Assembly: GCF_023703795.1 (NCBI RefSeq)
Contig: NZ_CP098518.1
Span: forward strand, 1,488,001-1,552,000
Direction: 5' to 3'
Source: Haloplanus sp. HW8-1
GTDB taxonomy: Archaea; Halobacteriota; Halobacteria; Halobacteriales; Haloferacaceae
Length of the DNA stretch: 64,000 nt
In this document: piece after piece, positions 34,381-43,606 of the stretch
Numbering within the stretch: position 1 is the stretch's first letter
How the letters are laid out: each line of letters starts with the position of its first letter
Position numbers and translations under genes: made by a program
Notes under the pieces: generated by a model
Told to the model about the DNA's origin: nothing
The model's input: the letters and a program-made list of their open reading frames with translations, nothing else
Databases searched by the model: none

Positions 34381-35640
34381 TCACGACGGCTCGGCGGTAG
34401 CGAGGCGTGCGAGCGCGGCCGCGAGAACCCGGGTCGCGCGGGCGCAGTCCGTCCAGTCGGTCCACTCCCGAGGGTTGTGGGAGATGCCGTCCCGCGACGG
34501 CGCAAAGAGGAGTCCGGCGTCGGTCACCCGCGCGACTTCCATGGTGTCGTGACCGGCGCCCGAGTGGAGGTCCATCGTCTCGACGCCGCTTCGGTCCCCG
34601 CCGGCGTGGATCGCCGCCCGGCAGCGGTCGGACATGTCGACCGGTCGGATGTCGACGTACCGATCCAGCCGCGTCTCGACGCCGCGCTGGCGTTCGATGC
34701 GGGCGAGGCTCTCCCGGGCCCGCCGGACGAGATACGCCATCGACGACGCCTCCACGTCGCGGATGTCGAGGCCGAGTCGGACGTGCCCGGGGACGACGTT
34801 GGGGCCGTTGGGCGAGAGGTCGACCCTGCCGACGGTGGCGACGGCCGTGTCGCTCGCCGTCTCGACCACCTCGTTGGCGGCGTCCTCGACGTCGAGTGCG
34901 AACTCGGCGGCGCCGAGGAAGGCGTCCCGTCGACGGTCCATCGGCGTCGTTCCGGCGTGGTTCGCCTCGCCGTCGATGTCGATCCGACAGTGGGTGATGC
35001 CGGTGACCGAGGTGACGACGCCGACGGGGACGTTTCGCTCCTCGAGGCGGGTCCCCTGTTCGACGTGGAGTTCGAGCCACGCGTCCCACGCCGCCGCGTC
35101 GAGTCGGTCCGTCCCGCGGTAGCCGATGGCCGAGAGCACGTCGGCCAGTCGCTCCCCCCGGTCGTCGGTCAGGTCGAGCGCCTCGTCGACCGACAGCGCG
35201 CCGGTCGCGACCTTCGAGCCGAGGAGTGGCGTGTCGAACCGGTGGCCCTCCTCCTCGGTGAACGACACCACGTCGACGGGACGGGCCGGTTCGACGTCCG
35301 CCTCCTGCATCGCTCGAACCGCCTCGAGGGCGGCGTAGACGCCAAGCGGTCCGTCGAAGATGCCGCCCTCGGGAACGGAATCGAGGTGGCTCCCCGCGGC
35401 GACGGGCGGGGCGTCCGGGTCGGCGCTCGCCGGGTGCCAGCGGCCGACGACGTTCCCCACCGCGTCGACGCTCACGGAGAGGCCCGCCGATTCGAGTCGC
35501 GCGACGAGATACTCCCGCGCCCGCTCGTCGGCCTCGCTCCCGGTTGGTACCGTCCGGCCGTGGCCCCGGTCGACGTCGATGGCACCGAACTCCCCGGTCG
35601 ATTCGATGTCGTCACGGAGACGGTCGACACTGACCTCCAT
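34381..35640 (-). CDS. M20 family Zn-dependent hydrolase (N-carbamoyl-amino-acid / allantoate amidohydrolase type)
   Basis: This 419-residue protein has the binuclear-metal pattern GSHLDSVPEGGIFDGPLGV (~83-101), TEEEGHRFD (~128), ELHVEQGTRLEE (~190) and the C-terminal DLHSGAGHDTMEVAR (~365). It matches the hydantoinase/carbamoylase (AmaB/AllC) branch, which hydrolyses N-carbamoyl-L-amino acids, ureidoglycolate-type compounds or allantoate. The ATG at 35640 gives the usual start. It faces the IclR regulator divergently, which suggests local control of ureide or carbamoyl compound use together with the symporter. Confidence 0.89.
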   Translation of the reverse strand: MEVSVDRLRDDIESTGEFGAIDVDRGHGRTVPTGSEADERAREYLVARLESAGLSVSVDAVGNVVGRWHPASADPDAPPVAAGSHLDSVPEGGIFDGPLGVYAALEAVRAMQEADVEPARPVDVVSFTEEEGHRFDTPLLGSKVATGALSVDEALDLTDDRGERLADVLSAIGYRGTDRLDAAAWDAWLELHVEQGTRLEERNVPVGVVTSVTGITHCRIDIDGEANHAGTTPMDRRRDAFLGAAEFALDVEDAANEVVETASDTAVATVGRVDLSPNGPNVVPGHVRLGLDIRDVEASSMAYLVRRARESLARIERQRGVETRLDRYVDIRPVDMSDRCRAAIHAGGDRSGVETMDLHSGAGHDTMEVARVTDAGLLFAPSRDGISHNPREWTDWTDCARATRVLAAALARLATAEPS

Positions 35641-35911
35641 ACCTCGTGGTTCATTTCCAAAATTATCAATCTGTGGCCTCTTACCCGCCGATTTCGGGGT
35701 TCCCGATTGTCAGCATCTCGGGCCGCGGAGGCCGGCCGTACGGTCCGGATTCGCCCGCCCTCGGCGCGGCGACCCGCCGCCGTCGGGTGACGCCGTGGGC
35801 GACGGCGGCGTGACATATCTCGACAGCGGGATCGGTGATCCGGGGGCGTCGTAACGGCGTCTCGGCCACGGCATGCAAACGTCTAACACGGAGTGTGCAC
35901 CTAGAGGCGGT

Positions 35912-36718
35912 ATGTCCACCCCGCTCGACGGCGACGAGCCGTCTCGCCTGTTGAAGACGGCCGCGACCACCCTCGACGTGCTCGACGCGCTCAAGGAGAC
36001 CGGCGGCACGACCGCCGCCGAACTCGCGGAGCGGCTCGACCTCTCGGAGACGACGACGTACAACCAGCTCACCACCCTCCGCGAACACGAGTTCGTCGTC
36101 AAGGACGGCACGGAGTACCGGTTGAGCGGGAAACACCTCCTCTTCGGCGAGCAGGTCCGCCAGGGGAACGCCCTCTACCAGCACGGCCGGGAGGAACTTG
36201 AGGAAATCGCGGCCCAGACCGGGGAGTACGCCCAACTGGTCATCGAACAGTTCGGCCGGGGGATCATCGTCTACGAGACGCGGGGCGACGACGCCATCGG
36301 CGAGGCCTTCCAGGCCCGGCTCCAGCAGGAGGCGTTCGACCTCCACTACACCGCGGCCGGGAAGGCCATCCTCGCACACCTCCCGGACGCCCGGGTCGGG
36401 GAGATCATCGCCGATCACGGCCTGACGGGACGGACCGCCCAGACGATCACCGACCGGGACCGTCTCCGGGAGGAGTTGGCCGAGATCCGGGAGCGGGGCT
36501 ACGCGTTCAACGACGAGGAACAGGTGGAGGGGCTCCGCGTCGTCGGCGCCCCGATCCGCGGCCCCGAGGGGGAGGTGCTGGGTGCCCTGAGCGTCTCCGG
36601 GCCGACGAGCCGGATGCAGGACGAGCGGTACCACGAGGAGCTCCCGCGGCTGGTGACCAAGACGGCGAACCTGATCGAGGTCAACATCAACATGGCCCGG
36701 CGGAGCGAGCCGGCGTGA
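35912..36718 (+). CDS. IclR family transcriptional regulator
   Basis: This 268-residue protein has an N-terminal winged helix (TTLDVLDALKETGGTTAAELAERLDLSETTTYNQL, quoted here only as a location, residues ~17-50) and a C-terminal IclR effector domain with YTAAGKAILAHLP and VGAPIRGPEGEVLGALSVSGP. The ATG at 35912 is preferred to one 13 codons upstream. It is divergent from the M20 hydrolase gene and probably senses a metabolite of the same pathway. The effector and operator cannot be read from sequence. Confidence 0.9.
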   Translation: MSTPLDGDEPSRLLKTAATTLDVLDALKETGGTTAAELAERLDLSETTTYNQLTTLREHEFVVKDGTEYRLSGKHLLFGEQVRQGNALYQHGREELEEIAAQTGEYAQLVIEQFGRGIIVYETRGDDAIGEAFQARLQQEAFDLHYTAAGKAILAHLPDARVGEIIADHGLTGRTAQTITDRDRLREELAEIRERGYAFNDEEQVEGLRVVGAPIRGPEGEVLGALSVSGPTSRMQDERYHEELPRLVTKTANLIEVNINMARRSEPA

Positions 36719-36757
36719 GCGGGGGCGGCCGACGGGGCGGTCGCGAGCGACGACGAA

Positions 36758-36765
36758 GCGCCACA
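36758..36765. repeat. Target-site duplication, left copy (GCGCCACA)
   Basis: These eight bases are identical to 37465-37472 on the other side of the insertion sequence. Confidence 0.88.
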
Positions 36766-37464
36766 GGTCGCGTTAACTTTGGCATCGATTCCACCAGACA
36801 GCGAGGGCTTGGAGCCACGATTCTGCTGTCGTCGGCTCCACGTGGCTGAACGTATTTGAAAACGAAGAGGTTCGTCGTTTTATCTCACGAAAGAGACGTT
36901 CGACGGCATTCCGATTGCCATGGCGTTCGTATCTGCAATCGAGGCCGTGTCGATCGAGGGCAGTTTGGAGCCATTGAGCATCGTCGACGAGAAACACGGC
37001 GGTTTCGACGTCGTGTTTCTCGCGCAATTCGCTCAGGAAGATTTCGGTTAAACCAGTCGTATACGTGCTAAAAAGCCGTATGTGAAGGAATGTGTTTGTT
37101 TCAGGATCGATGGCGGCGTACAGCCAGTATTGCTGATCGTTGATTCGAATCACGGTTTCGTCGAGCGCAACGTGATTCGGGCTCGCACCGCCTTCGGGCT
37201 GTAGATCGGCCTTCTGTACCCAGTTGTGGACGGCCGTTCGAGAGCGTTCGACACCCAACCTCTCAAGAATCGAGATGGTATTCGAAAGTGATAGTCCTGC
37301 CACGTGCATCTGAATACCGAGTCGCATCGCGAACTCGGGTGTCCGCTGACGCTCCACAAAATCTAATTCGATCCAGTCGCTACCGTCGCTGAGGCGTGTG
37401 ATTTCGGGCATAGAGCACTACGAAATCACCACGCCTCACTCTTCACGCTTAACTTGACACGACT
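36766..37464 (-). mobile_element. Complete IS6-family insertion sequence
   Basis: This 699-bp element has imperfect terminal inverted repeats. The left end reads GGTCGCGTTAACTTTGGC and the right end, inverted, AGTCGTGTCAAGTTAAGC (12 of 18 match). It is flanked by an exact 8-bp duplication, GCGCCACA, the size typical of IS6. Its one gene, the transposase, nearly fills it, with the TAA stop inside the left repeat. The intact duplication and gene suggest a fairly recent insertion. Confidence 0.9.
36773..37411 (-). CDS. IS6-family DDE transposase
   Basis: This 212-residue transposase starts MPEITRLSDGSDWIELDFVE. The DDE triad is Asp84 (VALDETVI), Asp143 or 144 (LVDDAQW) and Glu171 (NAVERLFREIKRR). 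FAMRLGIQMHVAGLSLSN and AVHNWVQKAD form the N-terminal DNA-binding region. IS6 elements move by replicative cointegrate formation. The frame is intact with no stops or shifts, so the element could be active. Base composition is lower in GC than the neighbours, fitting a mobile origin. Confidence 0.95.
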   Translation of the reverse strand: MPEITRLSDGSDWIELDFVERQRTPEFAMRLGIQMHVAGLSLSNTISILERLGVERSRTAVHNWVQKADLQPEGGASPNHVALDETVIRINDQQYWLYAAIDPETNTFLHIRLFSTYTTGLTEIFLSELREKHDVETAVFLVDDAQWLQTALDRHGLDCRYERHGNRNAVERLFREIKRRTSSFSNTFSHVEPTTAESWLQALAVWWNRCQS

Positions 37465-37472
37465 GCGCCACA
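37465..37472. repeat. Target-site duplication, right copy (GCGCCACA)
   Basis: This copy matches the left one at 36758-36765 and ends 40 bases before the universal stress protein ATG, so the IS sits just upstream of that gene's promoter. Confidence 0.88.
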
Positions 37473-37512
37473 CGGGTCAAGAGTTATGTACTGAGCTGTG
37501 GTACCATTGAAC

Positions 37513-37971
37513 ATGGTCGCGTACGATCGCATTCTCGTCCCGACCGACGGCTCCGACGGCGTCGAGCGGGCCATCGAACACGCCGTCGAGGTGGCGACGA
37601 TTCACGGCGCGACCGTCCACGGACTCTACGTCCTCAACTCCGACGCCTACGCGGGGCTGGCGATGGAGTCGTCCTGGGAGAGCGTCGACAGCCTGCTCCG
37701 GGAGGACGCGGAGACGGCCGTCGCCCGGGTTCGGGAGATCGCGACCGAACGCTCGGAGACGGACGGGACCGCCGTCCCCGTACAGACGGCGGTGGTGGAG
37801 GGGAAGCCGAGCCGCGAGATCGTCCGCTACGCCGAGAACCAGGACTGCGACCTCGTCGTGATGGGAACGCACGGCCGCGGCGGCCTCGACCGACTCCTCC
37901 TCGGGAGCGTCGCCGAATCCGTCATCCGCGCCTCGTCGATCCCGGTGACGACCGTCCCCGTCGAGGCATAG
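37513..37971 (+). CDS. Universal stress protein (UspA family)
   Basis: This 152-residue protein has the UspA fold, starting MVAYDRILVPTDGSDGVERA. The ATP-binding signature is VMGTHGRGGLDRLLLGSVAESVI at ~116-138 (G-2X-G-9X-G(S/T)), so it is probably an ATP-binding member. The ATG at 37513 is chosen over a GTG five codons upstream. A weak TATA-like GTTATGTA lies ~25 bases upstream, only ten bases from the IS6 duplication, so the insertion may alter its expression. Confidence 0.93.
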   Translation: MVAYDRILVPTDGSDGVERAIEHAVEVATIHGATVHGLYVLNSDAYAGLAMESSWESVDSLLREDAETAVARVREIATERSETDGTAVPVQTAVVEGKPSREIVRYAENQDCDLVVMGTHGRGGLDRLLLGSVAESVIRASSIPVTTVPVEA

Positions 37972-37996
37972 CGCGACGGTCGGCTGTGCGACGACG

Positions 37997-38932
37997 TCAA
38001 TTACCATCGGCGGGCCGCAGGTGCTCGCAGTCGCCCGCGTGGACGGTCCGCTCGCCGTCGTCGGTCCGGACGACGAGCGCGCCCGGAGACTCGACGTCGA
38101 CGGCCTTCCCCTCGACGGTCCCGCCGGGCGTCTCGACGCGGACTGCACGGCCCAGTGTGACGGCGTGGTCGCGCCACGCGGGAAGAACCTCGTCCGGGTC
38201 GAGACCGTGGAACGTCTCGACCACCCGCTGACAGAAGCGCCGGCGGTCGGCAACGCCCCCCTCGGCGCGCACGCTCGTCGCCGTCCCGGGGAGGTCGGAC
38301 GCGGCGACGTCGACGTTCGCACCCACGCCGACGATCAGCCAGGACACCCGATCGGCCTCCCCTTCCATCTCCGTCAGGACCCCCGCGAGCTTTCGCTCCG
38401 ACCCGGCGACCAACACGTCGTTGGGCCACTTGATGACCGCATCGACCTCCGCTTCCCGACAGGCGCGGGTCACGGCTACCGCGGCCGCGAGGGTAAAAAT
38501 CGGGACGTGTGCTGGCGGGCGATCCGGCCGGACGAGGAGGCTCGCGTAGACGCCGCCCGGCGGAGAGGCCCAGGCGCGGTCGAGTCGTCCCCGGCCGCCG
38601 GTCTGTTCGCCCGCGACGACCAGTCGGTCGGTCGCCCCCTCGACGGCGCGTTCGCGCGCCCGGTCGTTCGTGCTCGGGAGTCGGTCGTGGTACTCGACGG
38701 CGTAGGGGGCGTCGAGCCCGTAGGCGATGGCGTCGCCGCCGTAGTCGGGGACCGACCGAACGGCGTAGCCGTCGGCGCCGCTCTCGACGTCGAACCCCGC
38801 CGCCCGGAGCGCCTCGACCTGTTTCCAGACCGCCGCCCGCGAGACGCCGAGGCGGTCCGCGAGCGTCGGCCCCGACACCGGCCCGTCGGCGCCGGCGAGG
38901 GCGTCGAGCAGGCGACGCCGGGTGTCGGTCAT
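37997..38932 (-). CDS. birA: Biotin--[acetyl-CoA-carboxylase] ligase, BirA type with HTH
   Basis: This 311-residue bifunctional-type ligase has an N-terminal winged helix ([20 protein letters not shown], ~16-35), then the catalytic domain with the [15 protein letters not shown] biotin/AMP loop (~112) and KWPNDVLV (~167). The SH3-like C-terminal domain ends [14 protein letters not shown]. It biotinylates the BCCP domain encoded just upstream; its ATG overlaps that gene's stop by four bases. Whether the HTH acts as a repressor here is unknown. Confidence 0.95.
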   Translation of the reverse strand: MTDTRRRLLDALAGADGPVSGPTLADRLGVSRAAVWKQVEALRAAGFDVESGADGYAVRSVPDYGGDAIAYGLDAPYAVEYHDRLPSTNDRARERAVEGATDRLVVAGEQTGGRGRLDRAWASPPGGVYASLLVRPDRPPAHVPIFTLAAAVAVTRACREAEVDAVIKWPNDVLVAGSERKLAGVLTEMEGEADRVSWLIVGVGANVDVAASDLPGTATSVRAEGGVADRRRFCQRVVETFHGLDPDEVLPAWRDHAVTLGRAVRVETPGGTVEGKAVDVESPGALVVRTDDGERTVHAGDCEHLRPADGN

Positions 38933-40725
38933 TCCAGCACGACGAGCGGGTCACCCATGTCGACGCTCTCGCCCTCGCTCACCAGCACCTCGGCGACGGT
39001 GCCGCCGCTCTCGGCGACGACGTCGTTTTCCATCTTCATCGCTTCGAGGACGAGCACCACGTCGCCGGCCGCCACCTCGTCGCCGGCCACGACTTCGACC
39101 GAGAGGATGGTTCCCTGCATCTCGGCGTCGATACGTTCGCCCTCGCCCGCCGTGACCGCGCCATCGGCGTCGTCGTCGGTGGCGACGTCGGGGCGTCCCA
39201 TCCCGCTATCGTCGTTCGCGCCGCCCCCCGTAGGGATGGCGGGGGCTCCCCGTTCTTCGAGGTTCACCTCGAAGCGCTTGCCGTTGACCTCGACGGTGAA
39301 CTCGCGTTCGCTCACCTCCTCGTCGTCCCCGTCGGCGTCCGTGTCGTCGGCCGGCCCCCACCGCTCGACCGCGCGGTCGATCCGCTCGGGATCGAGTTCC
39401 TCGTCCAGATAGTTCGTCGTGTGGGTGCCCGCGGTGAACCGTTCGTCCGTCACCATCAGCCGGTGGAAGGGGATGATGGTGTGGAAGCCCTCGACGTCGA
39501 ACTCCCGGAGGGCGCGTTCGGCCCGCGCGAGACACTCCTCGCGGTCGCTCGCGTCGACGATCAGTTTCGCGATCATGGAGTCGTAATCACCGCCGATATC
39601 GTCGCCTTGGCGCACGGCGTCGTCGACACGGACGCCGATCCCGCCCGCGGGGTCGTACGTCGTCAGGCGTCCGGTGGCGGGCGCGAAGTCGTTGGCGGCG
39701 TTCTCGGCGTTGATGCGGAACTCCATCGCGTGGCCCTCGATCTCCACGTCCTCCTGAGCGAAGCCGATCTCGGTGCCCGCGGCGACACGGAGTTGCTCCT
39801 TGACGATGTCGATCCCCGTGATCTCTTCGGTGACCGGGTGTTCGACCTGAATGCGGGTGTTCACTTCGAGGAAGTAGAACTCGCCGTCCTCGACCAGGAA
39901 CTCCACGGTGCCGGCGTTCGTGTAGTCCGTGTCGGCGATTCCCTGCCGGGCCGCGTCGCCGATCCGTTCGCGCAGGTCGTCGGTCAGCGCCGGACTCGGC
40001 CCCTCCTCGATTACCTTCTGGTGGCGGCGCTGGAGCGAACAGTCCCGTTCGCCGAGGTGACGGACGTTGCCGTGGTGGTCGGCGATGATCTGCACCTCGA
40101 TGTGTCGCGGGGCGTCGAGATACCGCTCCAAGTAGATGGAGTCGTTGTCGAAGTAGGCCTCGCCCTCGCGTTTGGCCGCCTCGAACTGCTCTTCGATCTC
40201 GTCTTCGTGTTCGACGATCTTCATGCCCCGGCCGCCGCCACCCCCCTCCGCCTTGATCGCGATCGGATAGCCGTGTTCCTCGGCGAACTGCGCGACCTCC
40301 GTAGGCTCTTCGATGGGGTCGGTCGTCCCCGGGACGACGGGGACGCCCGCAGCGTCCATCACGCGCCGGGCCTTCGTCTTCTCGCCGAGACGCTCCATCG
40401 CCTCGGGCGGGGGACCGATCCACGTGATCTCGCTCTCCGCGACGCGTGCCGCGAAGTCGGCGTTCTCCGCCATGAACCCGTAGCCCGGGTGGATCGCGTC
40501 CGCGTCGGCCTTCCGGGCCGCGTCCAGGACGGCCTCCTGGTCGAGATACGAGTCCGCCGCGCGGGCCGGACCGACGTTGTACGCCTCGTCGGCGTATCGG
40601 ACGTGGCCGGCGTGTTTGTCGGCCTCGCTGTACACCGCCACGGTCCGAACGCCCAACTCCTCACAGGCACGCATCACTCGCACCGCGATCTCGCCGCGGT
40701 TGGCGACGAGAACTTTGCGGAACAT
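38929..40725 (-). CDS. Biotin carboxylase / biotin carboxyl carrier subunit of acyl-CoA carboxylase
   Basis: This 598-residue protein starts [20 protein letters not shown]. The ATP-grasp biotin carboxylase covers ~1-450, with [27 protein letters not shown] and [16 protein letters not shown]. An acidic linker leads to the C-terminal biotinyl domain with AMKMEN, whose Lys near 563 accepts biotin. With a separate carboxyltransferase it forms acetyl/propionyl-CoA carboxylase. That subunit is not adjacent. The start at 40725 removes 72 leader residues. BirA follows in the same operon. Confidence 0.95.
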   Translation of the reverse strand: MFRKVLVANRGEIAVRVMRACEELGVRTVAVYSEADKHAGHVRYADEAYNVGPARAADSYLDQEAVLDAARKADADAIHPGYGFMAENADFAARVAESEITWIGPPPEAMERLGEKTKARRVMDAAGVPVVPGTTDPIEEPTEVAQFAEEHGYPIAIKAEGGGGGRGMKIVEHEDEIEEQFEAAKREGEAYFDNDSIYLERYLDAPRHIEVQIIADHHGNVRHLGERDCSLQRRHQKVIEEGPSPALTDDLRERIGDAARQGIADTDYTNAGTVEFLVEDGEFYFLEVNTRIQVEHPVTEEITGIDIVKEQLRVAAGTEIGFAQEDVEIEGHAMEFRINAENAANDFAPATGRLTTYDPAGGIGVRVDDAVRQGDDIGGDYDSMIAKLIVDASDREECLARAERALREFDVEGFHTIIPFHRLMVTDERFTAGTHTTNYLDEELDPERIDRAVERWGPADDTDADGDDEEVSEREFTVEVNGKRFEVNLEERGAPAIPTGGGANDDSGMGRPDVATDDDADGAVTAGEGERIDAEMQGTILSVEVVAGDEVAAGDVVLVLEAMKMENDVVAESGGTVAEVLVSEGESVDMGDPLVVLE

Positions 40726-40949
40726 ATCCCCCCTTACAGGCGATTCCCCCGTTAGTGTATCGGTGGACCGACCGGCCCGCGACGCCGCGACGACTGTTCC
40801 GGTTCGGAACTGATAGCTACTATTGTCTGACGAACGATGAATTGTTCGACCATTTTGGGGTAAAAAGTGACCGATTCGACGGGTCGATCCGATCCCGGGA
40901 GCGGCGGCGAATCCAAACCGCCTTATGTGAGTGAGCCGCACGGAGACCC

Positions 40950-41984
40950 ATGACAGTACGAGTCGGTATCCTCGGTGCGACCGGCGCAGTCGGACAGCGT
41001 TTCATCCAGCTCCTCGACGATCACCCGACGTTCGAACTCGCGGCGCTCACCGCCAGCGAGGACAGCGCCGGCGAGCCGTACCGCGAGGCCGCGAAGTGGC
41101 GGGTCGACTCTCCCATACCGGTCGACGTGGCCGAGATGACGGTCCGACGGACCGAACCGGACGCCGTGCCGGACGACGTCGACCTGCTGTTCTCGTCGCT
41201 CCCGTCGAGCGTCGCCGTCGACGTCGAGGAGGACTTCGCCCGCGAGGGCTACGTCATCTCCTCGAACTCCTCGAACGACCGCCTCGCGGAGGACGTGCCG
41301 TTGACGATTCCGGAGATCAACCCGGGTCACCTCGACTTGCTCGAAGTCCAGCGCGACGAACGCGGCTGGGACGGGGCCCTCGTGAAGAACCCGAACTGTT
41401 CGACCATCACCATGATTCCGCCGCTAGCCGCCATCGACGAGTTCGGGCTCGAACGCGTCGACGTGTCGACGCTGCAAGCCGTCTCGGGGGCCGGCTACTC
41501 CGGGGTCACCTCCATGGAGATCATCGACAACGTCCTCCCCCACATCGGCGGCGAGGAAGACAAGATGGAAACAGAGAGTCGGAAGCTCCTCGGCGACTTC
41601 GACGGGGCGGAACTCTCGTGGCACGACGTGGACGTCTCGGCCTCGTGTAACCGCGTTCCGACCCTCGACGGCCACCTGGAGAACCTCTTCGTTGACCTCG
41701 CGGACGACCCCGATCCGGGCGAGGTGGCGGACGCGATGCGGGAGTTCCCGGGCATCGACCTCCCGAGTGCGCCCAACCAACTCATCCACGTCTTCGACGA
41801 CCCCGAACGCCCCCAGCCCCGTCTGGACCGGATGCGCGGCCAGGGCATGCAGATCTGTGTCGGCGGCGTGCAGTCGATCACCCACGGCGTGAAGTTCGAC
41901 TGCCTCGCTCACAACACCGTCCGCGGCGCCGCGGGAGCGAGCCTCCTGAACGGCGAACTCCTCGTCGAGAACGGCTACCTCTGA
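40950..41984 (+). CDS. asd: Aspartate-semialdehyde dehydrogenase
   Basis: This 344-residue enzyme reduces beta-aspartyl phosphate to the semialdehyde on the way to threonine, methionine and lysine. The NADP-binding [17 protein letters not shown] begins at residue 6. The catalytic Cys150 is in [11 protein letters not shown], and [10 protein letters not shown] and the later His in ITHGVKFD are conserved. It belongs to the archaeal/fungal type. It is divergent from the carboxylase operon across ~225 bases containing an AT-rich patch (40815-40870). Confidence 0.96.
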   Translation: MTVRVGILGATGAVGQRFIQLLDDHPTFELAALTASEDSAGEPYREAAKWRVDSPIPVDVAEMTVRRTEPDAVPDDVDLLFSSLPSSVAVDVEEDFAREGYVISSNSSNDRLAEDVPLTIPEINPGHLDLLEVQRDERGWDGALVKNPNCSTITMIPPLAAIDEFGLERVDVSTLQAVSGAGYSGVTSMEIIDNVLPHIGGEEDKMETESRKLLGDFDGAELSWHDVDVSASCNRVPTLDGHLENLFVDLADDPDPGEVADAMREFPGIDLPSAPNQLIHVFDDPERPQPRLDRMRGQGMQICVGGVQSITHGVKFDCLAHNTVRGAAGASLLNGELLVENGYL

Positions 41985-42021
41985 GCCCGCTCCTCCGACC
42001 GGCTCGCTCGCCAACACTGTA

Positions 42022-42331
42022 TTGACCGTTCCGGAGACGGGCCGAGACGAAATGCCGCCCCTCCTCGTCAAGCATCTCGACGACGTCGCGCCGAAGGGGA
42101 GGATCATCCGCCGTATCCACGACGAACTGGTGTTGCAGGAACTCGGACGCGAGTATCTGGAGGGCCCGTTTCGGGGAGGCCGGGTGGTACTGCACGATAC
42201 ACCAGTTCGAGAAGGCGATCTGTGTCCACTACGCACGCGGCGAGTTCTCGGGAGCTTTCGTCTCCATCGACAGCGGTGCGGGCGTCGACCTCGATGCGAT
42301 CGCGGAAACCTGCCACGACCACGTGTCGTGA
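42022..42331 (+). pseudogene. Frameshifted small haloarchaeal gene (DUF7522-like by memory)
   Basis: Frame one reads IHDELVLQELGREYLEG up to about 42180. The continuing protein-like sequence is in another frame: WYCTIHQFEKAICVHYARGE...GAFVSIDSG to a TGA at 42331. Joining them at CCGGG-TGG near 42183 needs removal of one base and gives a typical small-family pattern. The 5' part and start are uncertain. It is either a pseudogene or a sequencing error. Confidence 0.5.
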
Positions 42332-42348
42332 GTCCGGGGGACGGCCGC

Positions 42349-42528
42349 TCACTCCAGCAACCGCGCCTCGGTGAACGACAGGTAGGCGAAAACGGAGATC
42401 GCGAGCAACAACATCCCCGCCATCATGAACACGCCTTCGTAGATGAACTTCAGGACGAGTACCACGGCGGCGACGATGACCGTCCGAAAGAGCAGGGAAC
42501 TGAGCAGGACGGTGAGCGACCCCGTCAC
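42349..42528 (-). CDS. Small two-helix membrane protein, unknown function
   Basis: From a GTG at 42528 this gene encodes 59 residues (MTGSLTVLLSSLLFRTVIVA at the start) with two predicted membrane helices (~12-28 and ~33-52) and a short acidic tail EARLLE. The frame is open 16 codons further upstream, but that extension is polar and Cys/Arg-rich. I do not recognise the family. Confidence 0.65.
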   Translation of the reverse strand: MTGSLTVLLSSLLFRTVIVAAVVLVLKFIYEGVFMMAGMLLLAISVFAYLSFTEARLLE

Positions 42529-42644
42529 AGCACCGCTTGGTGCCCGACAGTCAAAAAATCGCCGCTCACACCCCACGAATAGCCGATCGTAGTAGTTCCA
42601 CGATCACACACAATTATTTATTCTCAGGACGCCTATGGGTGGGT

Positions 42645-42863
42645 ATGGAACGAAACGTCGGTGGAGTCGACCGTCTCGCACGACTCGTCGGTGGACCGAT
42701 CGTGGCTCTGCTCGGGATCGGCGCCCTCGTCGGCGTGCTTCCGGCGAGCCAGGTCGTCGGCGTCGGCCTGTTCGTCGTCGGGATCGTGTTGCTGGCCACG
42801 GGCGTCACCCGGCGGTGTCTCGTCCACCGGCTGCTCGGGATCGACACGTGTTCACGCCGCTGA
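42645..42863 (+). CDS. DUF2892-like small membrane protein
   Basis: This 72-residue protein starts MERNVGGVDRLARLVGGPIV, with two membrane helices (~18-33 and ~38-55) and the C-terminal Cys pair CLVHRLLGIDTCSRR. The layout matches DUF2892/YgaP-type small membrane proteins, MxxNVGxxDRxxR...TGxCP-like. The upstream AATTATTTATTCT at ~42611 gives a plausible promoter ~32 bases before the ATG. Confidence 0.8.
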   Translation: MERNVGGVDRLARLVGGPIVALLGIGALVGVLPASQVVGVGLFVVGIVLLATGVTRRCLVHRLLGIDTCSRR

Positions 42864-42952
42864 ACGTCGGGTGGTCGGAAACCCGACGTCGAGAGGCCTC
42901 TACGTTCTAGGGGTCTGAAAACGCTCATAACCCTGCCCACTCGTCTGACAGT

Positions 42953-43606
42953 ATGGGTACGGACGACGGATCGGAGACGGAGGGGGGCAGCGGCGACGAG
43001 AGTGAAGGTAACGACGACCGTTCCCCATCGGAGATCGGCGTCGGCGACGGCCGGGAGAAACACCTCCGCGTCGTGACGAAGTCGGGCAAGGAGATCGACC
43101 ACGACGAGGTGTATCTCCGGCACACGGAGACGGAGTATCTCGTCTCGTCGGATCCCGAGTTCCCGGCCGCCGAGACGACTCGTTACCGAAAGGAGGATCT
43201 CCTCCTCGCGACGGTCACCCAGCACCACTCGAACTGCTTCATCACCACCGCGACCGCCGGAGAGGGGCCGACGCTCGACTCTCTGCGGGACTTTCGCGCC
43301 GACGTGATGGCACCGACGCCCGTGGGGTGTGCCCTCCTCCGGGCCTACGAGGCGATCAGCCCCCCCATCGCGGCGACGCTCGGTCGCCATCCCGACGCCA
43401 CGTCGACTGCCGTGGTCCGCGGCCTGGTCGACCGGTGTGGATCGCTCGCCGACCGGCGGCGGACGACCGAACTGGTGATCACGCGGACGGGGCTGTCGGT
43501 GCTCCTTGTCGCCCTCTACGTCGTGGGCGTGGGACTCGCGGCGCTCGCCCACGGATGGCTGCGTGGCAACGAACTCGTCCGGTCGAACGCCGGCGGGATC
43601 AACTGA
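42953..43606 (+). CDS. CFI-box-CTERM domain membrane-anchored protein
   Basis: This 217-residue protein has an acidic, disordered N-terminus and a middle domain with YLRHTETEYLV and TTRYRKEDL. The CFI box follows, NCFITTATAGEGPTLDSLRDFR (shown in part), near residue 97, with the downstream LLRAYEAISPPIAATL. A single hydrophobic helix lies near the C-terminus (~182-200). The CFI box is a known haloarchaeal/bacterial motif of unclear role, sometimes linked to processing or anchoring. It overlaps the convergent gene by eight bases. Confidence 0.85.
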   Translation: MGTDDGSETEGGSGDESEGNDDRSPSEIGVGDGREKHLRVVTKSGKEIDHDEVYLRHTETEYLVSSDPEFPAAETTRYRKEDLLLATVTQHHSNCFITTATAGEGPTLDSLRDFRADVMAPTPVGCALLRAYEAISPPIAATLGRHPDATSTAVVRGLVDRCGSLADRRRTTELVITRTGLSVLLVALYVVGVGLAALAHGWLRGNELVRSNAGGIN

